Source: Burkholderia sp. S171
Lineage (GTDB): Bacteria > Pseudomonadota > Gammaproteobacteria > Burkholderiales > Burkholderiaceae
Assembly (NCBI RefSeq): GCF_009766085.1
Contig: NZ_LMUF01000001.1
Coordinates: 124,001-188,000 of the forward strand
DNA: 64,000 nucleotides
Direction: 5' to 3'
Position numbers and translations under genes: made by a program. Within the stretch, counting starts at the first letter, position 1. Each line of letters opens with the position of its first letter. The notes below the pieces were generated by a model. The model was not told the DNA's origin. It saw nothing but the letters and a program-made list of their open reading frames with translations, and ran no database searches. Of this stretch, positions 55,821 through 64,000 are shown piece after piece.

Positions 55821-56224
55821 GTTCCCTGGTTGTCAGTCTGTTGCTTGATTTCTTGTCCGAGGTCGTCTTCGGCAATCGCGACGGTCACGCCATCGGTCAC
55901 TCTTTTCGGCACGATGATTCGCCCGTTGCGCGACGCGAGCAGCGCGCAGGGTTCGCAGACGCCGTCGATACCAAGCAGCGCCTGAACCCGTTCCGACGTG
56001 CTGGTTTCAACCTGCGCGATGTCTTGCTTCGAAAAAAATTGCAGGGGCAAACCGTGGCGAGCGGCGAATTCGAGCAGGGCGGCTTCGTCTTTCTTGCTAT
56101 CGATTGATGCCAGCGCTCGCGTGCTCGCCACCGGCCGCGTCCCCAGCGCCCCGAACACGGCAGCATGAATCTGTTCGACGCTGACATCGCGCCGGCAGCC
56201 TATGCCGATGACCCATGTGCTCAT
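55817..56224 (-). CDS. cobE: Cobalamin biosynthesis protein CobE/CbiG C-terminal domain
   Basis: A 135-residue protein starting with the family pattern IGIGCRRDVSVEQIHAAV. It then has SIDSKKDEAALLEFAARHGLPLQFF and a later VCEPCALLAS. This is the short CobE form of the CbiG C-terminal domain, needed in the corrin ring pathway. It overlaps cobA and cobO by four bases each. Confidence 0.88.
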   Translation of the reverse strand: MSTWVIGIGCRRDVSVEQIHAAVFGALGTRPVASTRALASIDSKKDEAALLEFAARHGLPLQFFSKQDIAQVETSTSERVQALLGIDGVCEPCALLASRNGRIIVPKRVTDGVTVAIAEDDLGQEIKQQTDNQGT

Positions 56225-56994
56225 GATTGCTGTGCGACGTAATCCAGCGCGCTCGCAATCCCCAGCCCGGCGACCGAGCCGATCACCACGATTGCTGGCG
56301 CTCCGATTCCCGCGCGCTCCACCGCTTCCGCGAGGTGCCTGAGCGGCGCTCGCAGATGCCGTTGATCGGGACGGGTAGCGCGTTCTATGGCGGCCGCCGG
56401 CGTCTCCGGATCGAGCCCGGCATCGACCAATGCGTGGGTGATATCCGTGAGCCGCCGTACGCCCATATACACGACCAGCGTCATCTTCGTCGCGACCAGC
56501 GCGCGCCAGTCGGGCTCGGCTGCATGGGCGCCCGCTTCGCGGCTGGCACCGTGGCCGGTGACAAACACGACGCCCATGGTGTGATCGCGATGCGTGACCG
56601 GAATGCCGACGGCGGCCGGCGCGGCAATGCCCGCCGTGATGCCGCAGATCACCTCCACTTGCACGCCTGCCGCATGCAGCGCCTGGACCTCTTCGCCACC
56701 GCGCCCGAAGACGAATGGATCGCCGCCTTTCAGCCGCGCGACGACGTGGCCAGCGCGCACATGGGCCAGCATGTCTTCGATGATCGCAGCTTGCGGGGTA
56801 GACGGATGTCCGCCGCGCTTGCCGACGTAACGAATGACCGCGTTGGCGCGGGCGAACTTCAGCACATCGGGATTCACGAGGTCATCGACGAGGACGACAT
56901 CGGCTTCCGACAGCGCGCGCACGGCTTTGAGCGTCATCAGCTCGACGTCGCCGGGGCCGGCGCCGATCAGCCAGACGCGGCCGGACGTGCTCAT
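56221..56994 (-). CDS. cobA: Uroporphyrinogen-III C-methyltransferase CobA
   Basis: A 257-residue SAM-dependent methyltransferase that makes precorrin-2. The N-terminal motif VWLIGAGPGDVELMTLKAVRAL and the VARLKGGDPFVFGRGGEE motif are diagnostic. I set the start at 56994. An ATG 30 bases further upstream is possible. It is the first gene of a cobA-cobE-cobO-cobB-DUF1289 operon and is preceded by a reverse-strand cobalamin riboswitch. Confidence 0.93.
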   Translation of the reverse strand: MSTSGRVWLIGAGPGDVELMTLKAVRALSEADVVLVDDLVNPDVLKFARANAVIRYVGKRGGHPSTPQAAIIEDMLAHVRAGHVVARLKGGDPFVFGRGGEEVQALHAAGVQVEVICGITAGIAAPAAVGIPVTHRDHTMGVVFVTGHGASREAGAHAAEPDWRALVATKMTLVVYMGVRRLTDITHALVDAGLDPETPAAAIERATRPDQRHLRAPLRHLAEAVERAGIGAPAIVVIGSVAGLGIASALDYVAQQS

Positions 56995-57179
56995 GATTGC
57001 GCCTCGTTTGCGCGACCTGGACACGCGTCAGATAGCCGGCAGAACGGTCGGTACGAGGGTGAGCGAAAGCGTTGCAAAATTGGATTCATGTAAGACGATA
57101 TCAACATTACGTCCTTCATCCGTCCCTCGCGGATGTGGCGTCCGACGCGCTATTAAAGCTAGAGCGCGCCACTTGGCGA

Positions 57180-57460
57180 CTGGCCGGTATCCGGGCTTGG
57201 CGACCGCATTCCGCTCGCCTTCCCGCTCGTTGGAGCAGTGGCTTTGGAGGAAATGGGCGCTCGGTTCGAATGAAAGTCAGGAATGAGAGTCAATCGAAGC
57301 GGGCGCGGGTCGCTTGACCGTTGCGGGGACAGCACAGGTTTTTGTCGACACGGCGCGTGAGGCCTGCAGCGTAAGCCTTGAGCCTCGAGAATACGCGCGT
57401 GTGCATCCTGTTTCCCGTTTAACTACGCGCGCGGGAAAAGCGCGCGTGAGCACCAGACGC
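57180..57460 (-). promoter_or_regulatory. Cobalamin riboswitch upstream of cobA
   Basis: On the reverse strand, 5' to 3': TCTGGTGCTC, GTTAAACGGGAAACAGG, ACCTGTGCTGTCCCCGCAAC, AAAGCCACTG, GCGGGAAGGCGAGCGG, and the 3' element AAGCCCGGATACCGGCC. These are the conserved blocks of a cobalamin riboswitch in the usual order. It precedes cobA by about 185 bases. Confidence 0.9.
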
Positions 57461-57606
57461 GGGCCAAAGATAGCACAGCGAGTGTTGCTTGCGCTGGGCT
57501 TTTACAGGCTAGAACCGGCCGGGAGTGCCGGGTTTTTGCGCTCGGAACGGCAAAATCACTCGTCAGAAGGCAGGGCCTGAACCCCGTCCGCACCCCGCCC
57601 TGATCC

Positions 57607-57635
57607 TTGACGCTAATCCCCCATCAGCCTAGACT
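57607..57635 (+). promoter_or_regulatory. Sigma-70-like promoter for the cobW riboswitch
   Basis: -35 TTGACG (57607-57612), a 17-base spacer and -10 TAGACT (57630-57635). Transcription would begin about ten bases before the riboswitch. Confidence 0.65.
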
Positions 57636-57645
57636 TCGCCGTAGT

Positions 57646-57895
57646 TTCTGGTGCTCGCGCGTGGTCTCTGCTGCGCGCAGTTAAACGGGAAGCAGGAAGC
57701 GTTGCCGGAACCCCGGCCGTGCCAACCTGCGCTGCCCCCGCAACGGTAAAGCGAAAATCGCGCGACGTGGTTTTATCCTGGTTCACGCCGGGTTCACGCC
57801 ACCTCGCACGGTAAAGCCGGCTTCGAAAAACCACTGCATGGATACATCATGTGGGAAGGTGAAGCGGCATTTTCGTCAGCCCGGATACCGGCCGG
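57646..57895 (+). promoter_or_regulatory. Cobalamin riboswitch upstream of cobW-cobN
   Basis: Plus-strand blocks in order: TTCTGGTGCTC, GTTAAACGGGAAGCAGG, CCTGCGCTGCCCCCGCAAC, CCACTGCATGG, GTGGGAAGGTGAAGCGG, and the 3' element CAGCCCGGATACCGGCC. These match the cobalamin riboswitch and the divergent copy at 57180-57460. It lies about 200 bases before cobW. Confidence 0.92.
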
Positions 57896-58094
57896 AACGA
57901 GTCAACACCTGAAGCGGACGTTTGTCGCGGGGATGCGGCATACGGTCGACACTTTTCACCATGCTTTTCCGGATTGCCATCCTGCATCGCGACATCCGCG
58001 CGGGCTTTTTCATTGCTCGCTTGAGTCAGCAAAGGGTCAGAAAAGGGCGACGCATTCCGGCAGCAAGCAGCCAATCGATACTACGGAGCAACGG

Positions 58095-59183
58095 ATGCAA
58101 ATGCGCAAAATCCCGGCCACGGTCGTAACGGGTTTCCTCGGCAGCGGCAAGACCACATTGATGCGGCACATCCTGCAAAACGCGAAAGGGCTGCGGATCG
58201 CGGTGATCGTGAACGAGTTCGGCGAACTGGGCATCGACGGCGAAATCCTGAAGGGCTGCAACATCGGTTGCGAGGATGAAAGCGTCACGGATCAACCGAA
58301 TCTGTATGAGCTGTCGAACGGCTGTTTGTGTTGCACGGTGCAGGAAGAGTTTTATCCGGTGATGGAGCAACTCGTCGAGCGGCGCGATCAGATCGATCAT
58401 GTGCTGATCGAGACCTCCGGCCTGGCGTTGCCCAAGCCGCTCGTGCAGGCTTTCAACTGGCCGTCGATCAAGAATGCATTCACTGTGGACGCTGTGGTGA
58501 CCGTGGTCGACGGTCACGCTGCGGCAAGCGGCCAGTTCGCGGCGAACCCGCAAGCTGTCGACGCACAACGCCGCGCCGATCCGAACCTCGATCACGAATC
58601 GCCGCTGCATGAGTTGTTCGAAGATCAGCTTGCGTCGGCGGACCTGGTGATTCTCAACAAGACCGATCTGATCGATGAAACGCAGCAGCGTGCGGTGGAA
58701 GCACTGATTCGCGGTGAGATTCCGGCGGGCGTGAAGATCGTGCCGGCGCAGATGGGGCAGCTCGATCTGCACGCGCTGCTCGGGCTTGAGGCGGCATCGG
58801 AAACGACTATTCATTTGCGTGTCGATCATCATGGTTCCGTCGATGATGAAGGCCACGCCGATCATCATCACGACGACTTCGATTCAGTCGTGGTGGAAGC
58901 GCGGGTCGAGTCGCGCGAGGCCGTGGTCGCCGCACTGCGCTCACTGGTCGATGCCAACACGATCTATCGCGTGAAGGGTTTTGCGGCGTTGCCGGGCACG
59001 CCCATGCGGCTTGTCGTGCAAGGGGTAGGCCAGCGTTTCGATACCTATTTCGATCGCCGCTGGACTGCTGCCGAAGCGGCCAGCGAGACCAGCCGGTTCG
59101 TGCTGATTGGTGAAGATCTCGATCAGCCGCGTCTGCAACAAGCGCTGGTCGCCGCGCTCGCCAACGCACCCGTGCAGGCCTGA
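58095..59183 (+). CDS. cobW: CobW-type GTP-binding protein of the COG0523 family
   Basis: A 362-residue G3E GTPase. Walker A is GFLGSGKTTLMRHIL at ~12-26, the metal-binding motif is CLCC in SNGCLCCTVQEEF, and an NKTD motif is in VILNKTDLID. A His/Asp-rich linker (DHHGSVDDEGHADHHHDD) precedes the C-terminal domain. It probably delivers cobalt to CobN. The in-frame ORF opens further upstream, inside the riboswitch, but the ATG at 58095 has GGAG and gives the family N-terminus. Confidence 0.92.
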   Translation: MQMRKIPATVVTGFLGSGKTTLMRHILQNAKGLRIAVIVNEFGELGIDGEILKGCNIGCEDESVTDQPNLYELSNGCLCCTVQEEFYPVMEQLVERRDQIDHVLIETSGLALPKPLVQAFNWPSIKNAFTVDAVVTVVDGHAAASGQFAANPQAVDAQRRADPNLDHESPLHELFEDQLASADLVILNKTDLIDETQQRAVEALIRGEIPAGVKIVPAQMGQLDLHALLGLEAASETTIHLRVDHHGSVDDEGHADHHHDDFDSVVVEARVESREAVVAALRSLVDANTIYRVKGFAALPGTPMRLVVQGVGQRFDTYFDRRWTAAEAASETSRFVLIGEDLDQPRLQQALVAALANAPVQA

Positions 59184-59186
59184 TCC

Positions 59187-62100
59187 ATGCATCTTCTACG
59201 CACGACGCCCGGCGGTTTTGTCGACGACGCAGCCGGCGTCATGCGTATCGACCAAACGCCTGCGCCGATCGTCGTGCTCAGTTCGGCCGATACCACGCTC
59301 TCGCTACTCGCGAGTGTCGTGCCGCATCTGGAAGCGGACTTTCCGGCTGTGCGGCTGGCAAATCAGGCGTTCCTGCGACAACCGGCATCGGTGGATTTTT
59401 ACGTCGATGACGTGCTGAAACATGCGCGCGTGATCGTCATTGATCACCTTGGTGGTGAAGCGTACTGGCCTTACGGAATTGAGAGCATTACCACGCTCGC
59501 GCGCCGCAACGGCCAGATGCTCGTGATGTTTTCCGGCGATCTGCAGGAAGATCCGAACCTCGTGGCGAAGAGTACGGCCGAGCCCGCATTGTGCGATCAG
59601 CTATGGCGTTATCTGCGTGAGGGCGGTGCAAAAAATGCCGAAGAATTTCTTCGTTGCATCGCGTTTCGAGCGTTGGGATATGGGCGTGAAGCGCGTGCGC
59701 CGAGTCCGCTGCCCGCCGTGGCAATCTATCATCCGGCGCGGCAGATCGCGACCGTTGATGACTGGACAACACGTTGGGTTCACGGTGCGCCCGTCGTCGC
59801 CGTGTTGTTCTATCGGGCCCATTTACAGTCCGGCAATACGGACGTGTTCGATGCTTTAATCGAGGCGCTGGAAGCGCAGGGACTCAATCCGCTGCCGATC
59901 GCGATGGCGTCGCTAAAAGACCCTTTGAGCCGCGAAGTTGTGCAGCAGCTTTGCGCGGATCACGGTGCGTCGCTGGTGCTGAACACGACCTCGTTTGCTG
60001 CCGGCGTCATAGACGACCCTGTGCCTTTCGAACTCGCGGGTGACGCGCCGGTACTGCAAGTCATCCTTAGCGGCGGAAATCGCGAGGATTGGTTGAAGGA
60101 CAACCACGGGCTGAATTCGCGCGATGTCGCCATGCATGTCGCGCTGCCGGAAGTCGATGGACGCATCATCACGCGCGCGATCAGTTTCAAGGGACTTGCG
60201 TATCGATGCAAGATCACGCAAGTCGATGTCGTGCGTTATCAGCCCGATCTTGAACGGGTGCGTTTCGTGGCTGAGTTGAGCCAACGCTGGTGTCGTTTGC
60301 GGCAACTCGCTAACGCTGAAAAGCGCATCGCGCTCGTGCTCGCGAACTACCCGTTGAGTGAGGGCCGCATCGGCAACGGCGTGGGTCTCGATACACCCGC
60401 CTCCGTCGTCAATATCCTTTCGATGCTAGCTAACGAAGGGTATCGAGTGGATGAAATTCCCGCCGATGGTGATGCGCTGATGCACGCGCTGACCTCGGGC
60501 GTGACGAATGACCCCGTGGTTCGCGACTTGCGTCCCGCGTTGCAAAGCCTGGCGCTTGACGATTACCTCGACGCTTTCGCCAAGCTGCCGGACAACGTCC
60601 AGCAGGAGCTGAACATGCGCTGGGGTCCACCCGAAAGCGATCCCACAATCCGGCGCGGCCGCTTCATGATCGCGGGCTGGCGCTGCGGGCATGTGTTCAT
60701 CGGCATCCAGCCGGCGCGTTCGCGTGAACGTGGCGACTACGCGAGTTATCACGACGCGGAGCTTGTGCCGCCGCATGCGTATCTCGCGTTCTACTTCTGG
60801 CTGCGGCTGCGATTCAACGTGGATGCAATCGTTCACGTCGGCAAGCACGGCAACCTGGAATGGCTGCCGGGCAAGAGCGTCGCATTGAGCGCGTCGTGCT
60901 GGCCTGACCTGACGCTCGGCGCCATGCCGCATCTGTACCCGTTCATTGTCAACGATCCGGGCGAGGGCAGTCAGGCGAAGCGGCGGGCGCAGGCGGTCAT
61001 CATCGACCATTTGATGCCGCCGCTCACGCGCGCTGAAAACTACGGTCCGCTGCAGGACCTTGAGCGTCAGGTCGACGAATATTATGAAGCGCTGATGGTC
61101 GATCCGCGCCGCGCGAAACTCCTGCGCAAGACGATTCTGGCGAGCATTGTCGAACATCGGCTGCATGAGGAACTCGGACTCGATAAACCTCGCGATTCCG
61201 ATACTGAAGACGCGTTACTGACCCGCGCCGACGCATATTTATGCGAGCTCAAAGAGGCTCAGATCCGCGATGGCCTGCATGTGTTCGGCGTCTCGCCGCA
61301 GGGCGTGCAACGCCGCGATACGCTGCTTGCCCTCGGCCGTTATCCGATTGGTGACGCGCAAGGCGCGAACGCGAGTGTGCTGACCGCGTTGGCTCGCGAT
61401 TTGAACCTGGGCGACACGTTCGATCCCCTCGATGCCGACTGGAGCGCGCCGTGGACGGGTCCCCGTCCTGCTGAATTGCTAGGGATTCTGGACACGCCGT
61501 GGCGTCATCATGGCGACACCCGTGAGCGTCTCGAGTTGCTCGCAACCTCGTTGCTCGACCGGCCATCGGACACGGCGGGGCCGAATACATCGCAGGTACT
61601 TACACGCCTGAATGGCGACTTGCTCGCGCGGCTCGACGCGTGCGGCCCGCAAGAGTTGAAGCAGCTTAAACGCGGTCTCGACGGGCGGTTTGTGCCGCCG
61701 GGCCCGAGTGGATCGCCATCGCGTGGAAGGCCGGACGTATTGCCTACCGGCCGCAATTTCTACTCCGTCGATACCCGCGCCGTGCCAACGCGTGCAGCAT
61801 GGACACTTGGCCTCAAGTCAGCCAATCTGCTGATCGAACGCCACCTCCAGGAGCACGGCGATTACCCGCGCGCGATTGGTTTATCAGTATGGGGCACGGC
61901 GACCATGCGTACCGGCGGCGACGATATCGCGCAAGCCATGGCGCTGATCGGCGTGCGGCCGAAGTGGGCGGCAGGCAGCAATCGCGTGACTGATTTCGAA
62001 GTCCTGCCCATCACGATTTTCAATCGCCCGCGCATTGATGTGACGCTGCGGGTGTCGGGATTTTTCCGCGATGCGTTCGCGAACCTGATGCATCTCTTCG

Positions 62101-62960
62101 ATGCCGCTGTGCAAGCCGTCGCGGAACTCGACGATGAGGCCGAGGACATCAACCCGATCCGTGCGCGCATCATGCGTGAACGCGACGAACACATGGCGCG
62201 CGGGCTGGATGAGAAGGAAGCCCGCTTGCGCGCGGGTTGGCGTGTGTTCAGCACGAAGCCGGGCGCATACGGCGCGGGTTTGCAAGAGATGATCGACGCG
62301 AAGCAATGGCAAAACGACGCCGATCTTGCGAGCGGTTTCCAAAGTTCGGGCGGTTATGCGTATTCGCAAAAGGGCGATGGCGTGGAGGCTCGCGAGACCT
62401 TCGGCGCGCGTTTGTCGACCATCGATGTGGTGGTGCAGAACCAGGACAATCGCGAACACGACTTGCTGGATTCGAACGATTATCACCAGTTCCAGGGTGG
62501 CATGGTAGCGGCCGTGCGGCATCTTTCCGGCACCCAGCCGCATGCGTATAACCCCGATCACAGCAATCCCGCCGCGCCGCGTATCAGGACATTGCAGGAA
62601 GAAATCTCTCGCGTGATCCGCTCGCGCGTGGTCAATCCGAAATGGATCGACGGCGTGAAGCGGCATGGTTACAAGGGCGCGTCGGAACTCGCGGCAACAG
62701 TAGATTATCTGTTCGGTTACGACGCCACCGCGCGGGTCGTATCGGATCATCAGTACGCGCTGGTCGCTGATGCCTACGTCAACGACGCAGACACGCGCGA
62801 GTTCATGCAGCAGCATAATCCGCACGCGCTCCATTCAATCTGCGAGCGTTTGACCGAAGCGATGCAGCGCGGCTTATGGCAAAGTCCAGGCGCGTATCAG
62901 GAGCAGATCGAACGCCATCTGCTGGATGCCGAACAGCAACTCGAAGGGCAACGAACGTGA
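59187..62960 (+). CDS. cobN: Cobaltochelatase subunit CobN
   Basis: The 1,257-residue large subunit that inserts cobalt into hydrogenobyrinic acid a,c-diamide. CobN/BchH signatures include YHPARQIATVDDW, the VHVGKHGNLEWLPGKSVALS segment, TGRNFYSVDTRAVPT and the C-terminal NPKWIDGVKRHGYKGASELA. It starts three bases after the cobW stop. The next gene, an AAA+ chelatase ATPase, starts in its stop codon. Confidence 0.96.
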   Translation: MHLLRTTPGGFVDDAAGVMRIDQTPAPIVVLSSADTTLSLLASVVPHLEADFPAVRLANQAFLRQPASVDFYVDDVLKHARVIVIDHLGGEAYWPYGIESITTLARRNGQMLVMFSGDLQEDPNLVAKSTAEPALCDQLWRYLREGGAKNAEEFLRCIAFRALGYGREARAPSPLPAVAIYHPARQIATVDDWTTRWVHGAPVVAVLFYRAHLQSGNTDVFDALIEALEAQGLNPLPIAMASLKDPLSREVVQQLCADHGASLVLNTTSFAAGVIDDPVPFELAGDAPVLQVILSGGNREDWLKDNHGLNSRDVAMHVALPEVDGRIITRAISFKGLAYRCKITQVDVVRYQPDLERVRFVAELSQRWCRLRQLANAEKRIALVLANYPLSEGRIGNGVGLDTPASVVNILSMLANEGYRVDEIPADGDALMHALTSGVTNDPVVRDLRPALQSLALDDYLDAFAKLPDNVQQELNMRWGPPESDPTIRRGRFMIAGWRCGHVFIGIQPARSRERGDYASYHDAELVPPHAYLAFYFWLRLRFNVDAIVHVGKHGNLEWLPGKSVALSASCWPDLTLGAMPHLYPFIVNDPGEGSQAKRRAQAVIIDHLMPPLTRAENYGPLQDLERQVDEYYEALMVDPRRAKLLRKTILASIVEHRLHEELGLDKPRDSDTEDALLTRADAYLCELKEAQIRDGLHVFGVSPQGVQRRDTLLALGRYPIGDAQGANASVLTALARDLNLGDTFDPLDADWSAPWTGPRPAELLGILDTPWRHHGDTRERLELLATSLLDRPSDTAGPNTSQVLTRLNGDLLARLDACGPQELKQLKRGLDGRFVPPGPSGSPSRGRPDVLPTGRNFYSVDTRAVPTRAAWTLGLKSANLLIERHLQEHGDYPRAIGLSVWGTATMRTGGDDIAQAMALIGVRPKWAAGSNRVTDFEVLPITIFNRPRIDVTLRVSGFFRDAFANLMHLFDAAVQAVAELDDEAEDINPIRARIMRERDEHMARGLDEKEARLRAGWRVFSTKPGAYGAGLQEMIDAKQWQNDADLASGFQSSGGYAYSQKGDGVEARETFGARLSTIDVVVQNQDNREHDLLDSNDYHQFQGGMVAAVRHLSGTQPHAYNPDHSNPAAPRIRTLQEEISRVIRSRVVNPKWIDGVKRHGYKGASELAATVDYLFGYDATARVVSDHQYALVADAYVNDADTREFMQQHNPHALHSICERLTEAMQRGLWQSPGAYQEQIERHLLDAEQQLEGQRT

Positions 62961-63955
62961 ACGAATTCATCTTCCCGTTTGCCGCATTGGTCGCACAAGA
63001 ACCCTTGCAGCAAGCGCTTTTATTGGCGGCAGTCGATCCTGCACTGGGCGGCGTGCTGGTCAGCGGTCCACGTGGCACCGCGAAATCGACAACCGCGCGC
63101 GCGCTTGCCGAACTACTGCCGGAAGGGCAGTTCGTAACCTTGCCGCTGGGGGCGAGCGAGGAACAGTTGATCGGTTCGCTGGATATCGAAGCTGCGTTGC
63201 GCGACGGCGGCGTGCGCTTTTCGCCGGGTTTGCTCGCGAAGGCGCATCAAGGGGTGTTGTACGTCGATGAAGTCAATTTGCTGCCCAATCAACTCGTGGA
63301 CCAGTTACTCGATGTAGCCGCGAGCGGTGTGAACGTGATTGAACGCGACGGCATTTCGCATCGGCATGAAGCGCGCTTTGTGCTGATCGGGACGATGAAT
63401 CCAGAGGAGGGCGAACTCAGGCCGCAACTACTGGATCGATTCGGGCTGGCAGTGGAATTGGAGAATTGCTTTGACGCCGCAAAACGCCAGGAGATCGTCA
63501 AGGCGCGTCTCGCATTCGATATGAATCCGGAAGCTTTTCGCTCGCGGTTTGCGAGGCAGCAAGAAGCCTTGGCCTTGAGGCTTCGCCAAGCCAGAGCGAC
63601 GCTTCCGGCCCTCGAATTCGACGACGCAGTTCACGCGCGCGTCAGCGAGTTATGCATCGAGGCGCATGTGGATGGCTTGCGCGCCGATCTCGTCATGTTG
63701 CGCGCCGCGCGAGCGCTCGCCGCATTTGAGGAAGCTTCAGCGGTGAACGTCGAGCATGTTGAACGCGTAGCGGAATCGGTGCTGTTGCATCGGCGCAAGG
63801 ATGGCAGCGCGGCTAGCGACCATGGCTCTTCTGAGTCCCGTGCTCAACAACGTCCCAAAGACACCGACGAAGCAAGCTATGGCTACATGCCTCCTGAGCC
63901 CGTAGACATCACAGCAGTCAAGAACGTCAGGCCGCTTGCCGCAAAAAAATCCTGA
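62957..63955 (+). CDS. Chelatase ATPase subunit (ChlI/BchI-like), partner of CobN
   Basis: A 332-residue AAA+ protein. It starts at a GTG overlapping the cobN stop (GTGA). Motifs are the Walker A GPRGTAKSTTARALAELL, Walker B GVLYVDEVNLL, sensor-1 LIGTMNPEEGELRPQLLDRFGL and the C-terminal helical domain. It is the ChlI-type motor for cobalt insertion, replacing CobS. A VWA-domain partner (CobT/ChlD type) would be expected downstream, outside the window. Confidence 0.9.
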   Translation: MNEFIFPFAALVAQEPLQQALLLAAVDPALGGVLVSGPRGTAKSTTARALAELLPEGQFVTLPLGASEEQLIGSLDIEAALRDGGVRFSPGLLAKAHQGVLYVDEVNLLPNQLVDQLLDVAASGVNVIERDGISHRHEARFVLIGTMNPEEGELRPQLLDRFGLAVELENCFDAAKRQEIVKARLAFDMNPEAFRSRFARQQEALALRLRQARATLPALEFDDAVHARVSELCIEAHVDGLRADLVMLRAARALAAFEEASAVNVEHVERVAESVLLHRRKDGSAASDHGSSESRAQQRPKDTDEASYGYMPPEPVDITAVKNVRPLAAKKS

Positions 63956-63959
63956 GCCA

Positions 63960-64000
63960 TCGAAGGCAGGATCCACAGGCCGAACCCGGCCGCCTTCGAT
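63960..64000 (+). terminator. Inverted repeat after the chelatase ATPase gene
   Basis: Perfect 9-bp repeat ATCGAAGGC/GCCTTCGAT with a 23-base loop, right after the last gene and ending at the window edge. Whether a T run follows cannot be seen. Confidence 0.4.

Noticed and set aside
57515..57537. GC hairpin followed by T residues between the two cobalamin riboswitches
   Set aside because: It could pass as a plus-strand terminator, but no plus-strand gene lies upstream and the stem is short and imperfect. Left out as a feature.
1..64000. tRNA genes, rRNA genes, IS elements and CRISPR arrays
   Set aside because: I found no cloverleaf-like segment at the element ends or elsewhere, no transposase, and no regularly spaced repeats.

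Overview
The window looks like a chromosome segment of a Burkholderiaceae bacterium, most likely the Paraburkholderia/Caballeronia group. G+C is high, the nar cluster has the order narK1-narK2-narG-narH-narJ-narI-ppiC-mobB-narX-narL, there is a bpeT/llpE/bpeE/bpeF/oprC type efflux locus, and cobalamin genes sit under cobalamin riboswitches. No rRNA, tRNA or CRISPR array was recognised.

Layout. 1-6.5 kb: storage and stress carbohydrate genes (partial GH15 glucoamylase-like gene, SDR dehydrogenase, glgC, glgA) with pdxY. 6.5-37.2 kb, minus strand: the respiratory nitrate reductase locus. Two NarK transporters and narG come first, then narHJI, a parvulin PPIase, mobB and the NarX/NarL two-component pair. 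37.4-40 kb: a B12-dependent class II ribonucleotide reductase. 40-49 kb: two small genes, then a LysR regulator divergent from an RND efflux operon. 49.5-51.7 kb: PPK2 and two small poorly known genes. 51.8-64 kb: cobalamin metabolism (phosphatase, riboswitch-cbtBA, cobA-cobE-cobO-cobB-DUF1289, and riboswitch-cobW-cobN-chelatase ATPase).

The main feature is a 17.3-kb integrative element (about 14932-32239) inserted inside narG. Both junctions carry the same 11-bp core. Joining the flanks across one core restores an uninterrupted 1,248-codon narG in frame, so the insertion is precise. The element is visibly AT-richer than the host DNA. It encodes a tyrosine recombinase, HK97-type capsid and prohead protease, a lambda-type tape measure protein, a putative small terminase, an HNH nuclease, and many small overlapping unknown genes. 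No large terminase, portal, lysis or replication gene was found. The structural genes run in the reverse of the usual order, although all are on one strand. It also carries a TIR-TPR protein, a DUF4062 protein coupled to a coiled-coil protein, and a lipoprotein, which look like anti-phage or superinfection cargo. The best reading is a phage satellite or capsid-forming mobile island rather than a complete prophage.

The integrase lies just inside the element, in the same orientation as narK/narG. Read-through from the nitrate-respiration promoter could therefore reach integrase (and the TIR gene), and excision would rebuild narG. While the element is integrated, NarG is split into two polypeptides and the nitrate reductase should be non-functional.

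The B12 genes (three cobalamin riboswitches) and the B12-dependent nrdJ next to the nitrate genes together suggest a lifestyle that includes oxygen-limited growth.
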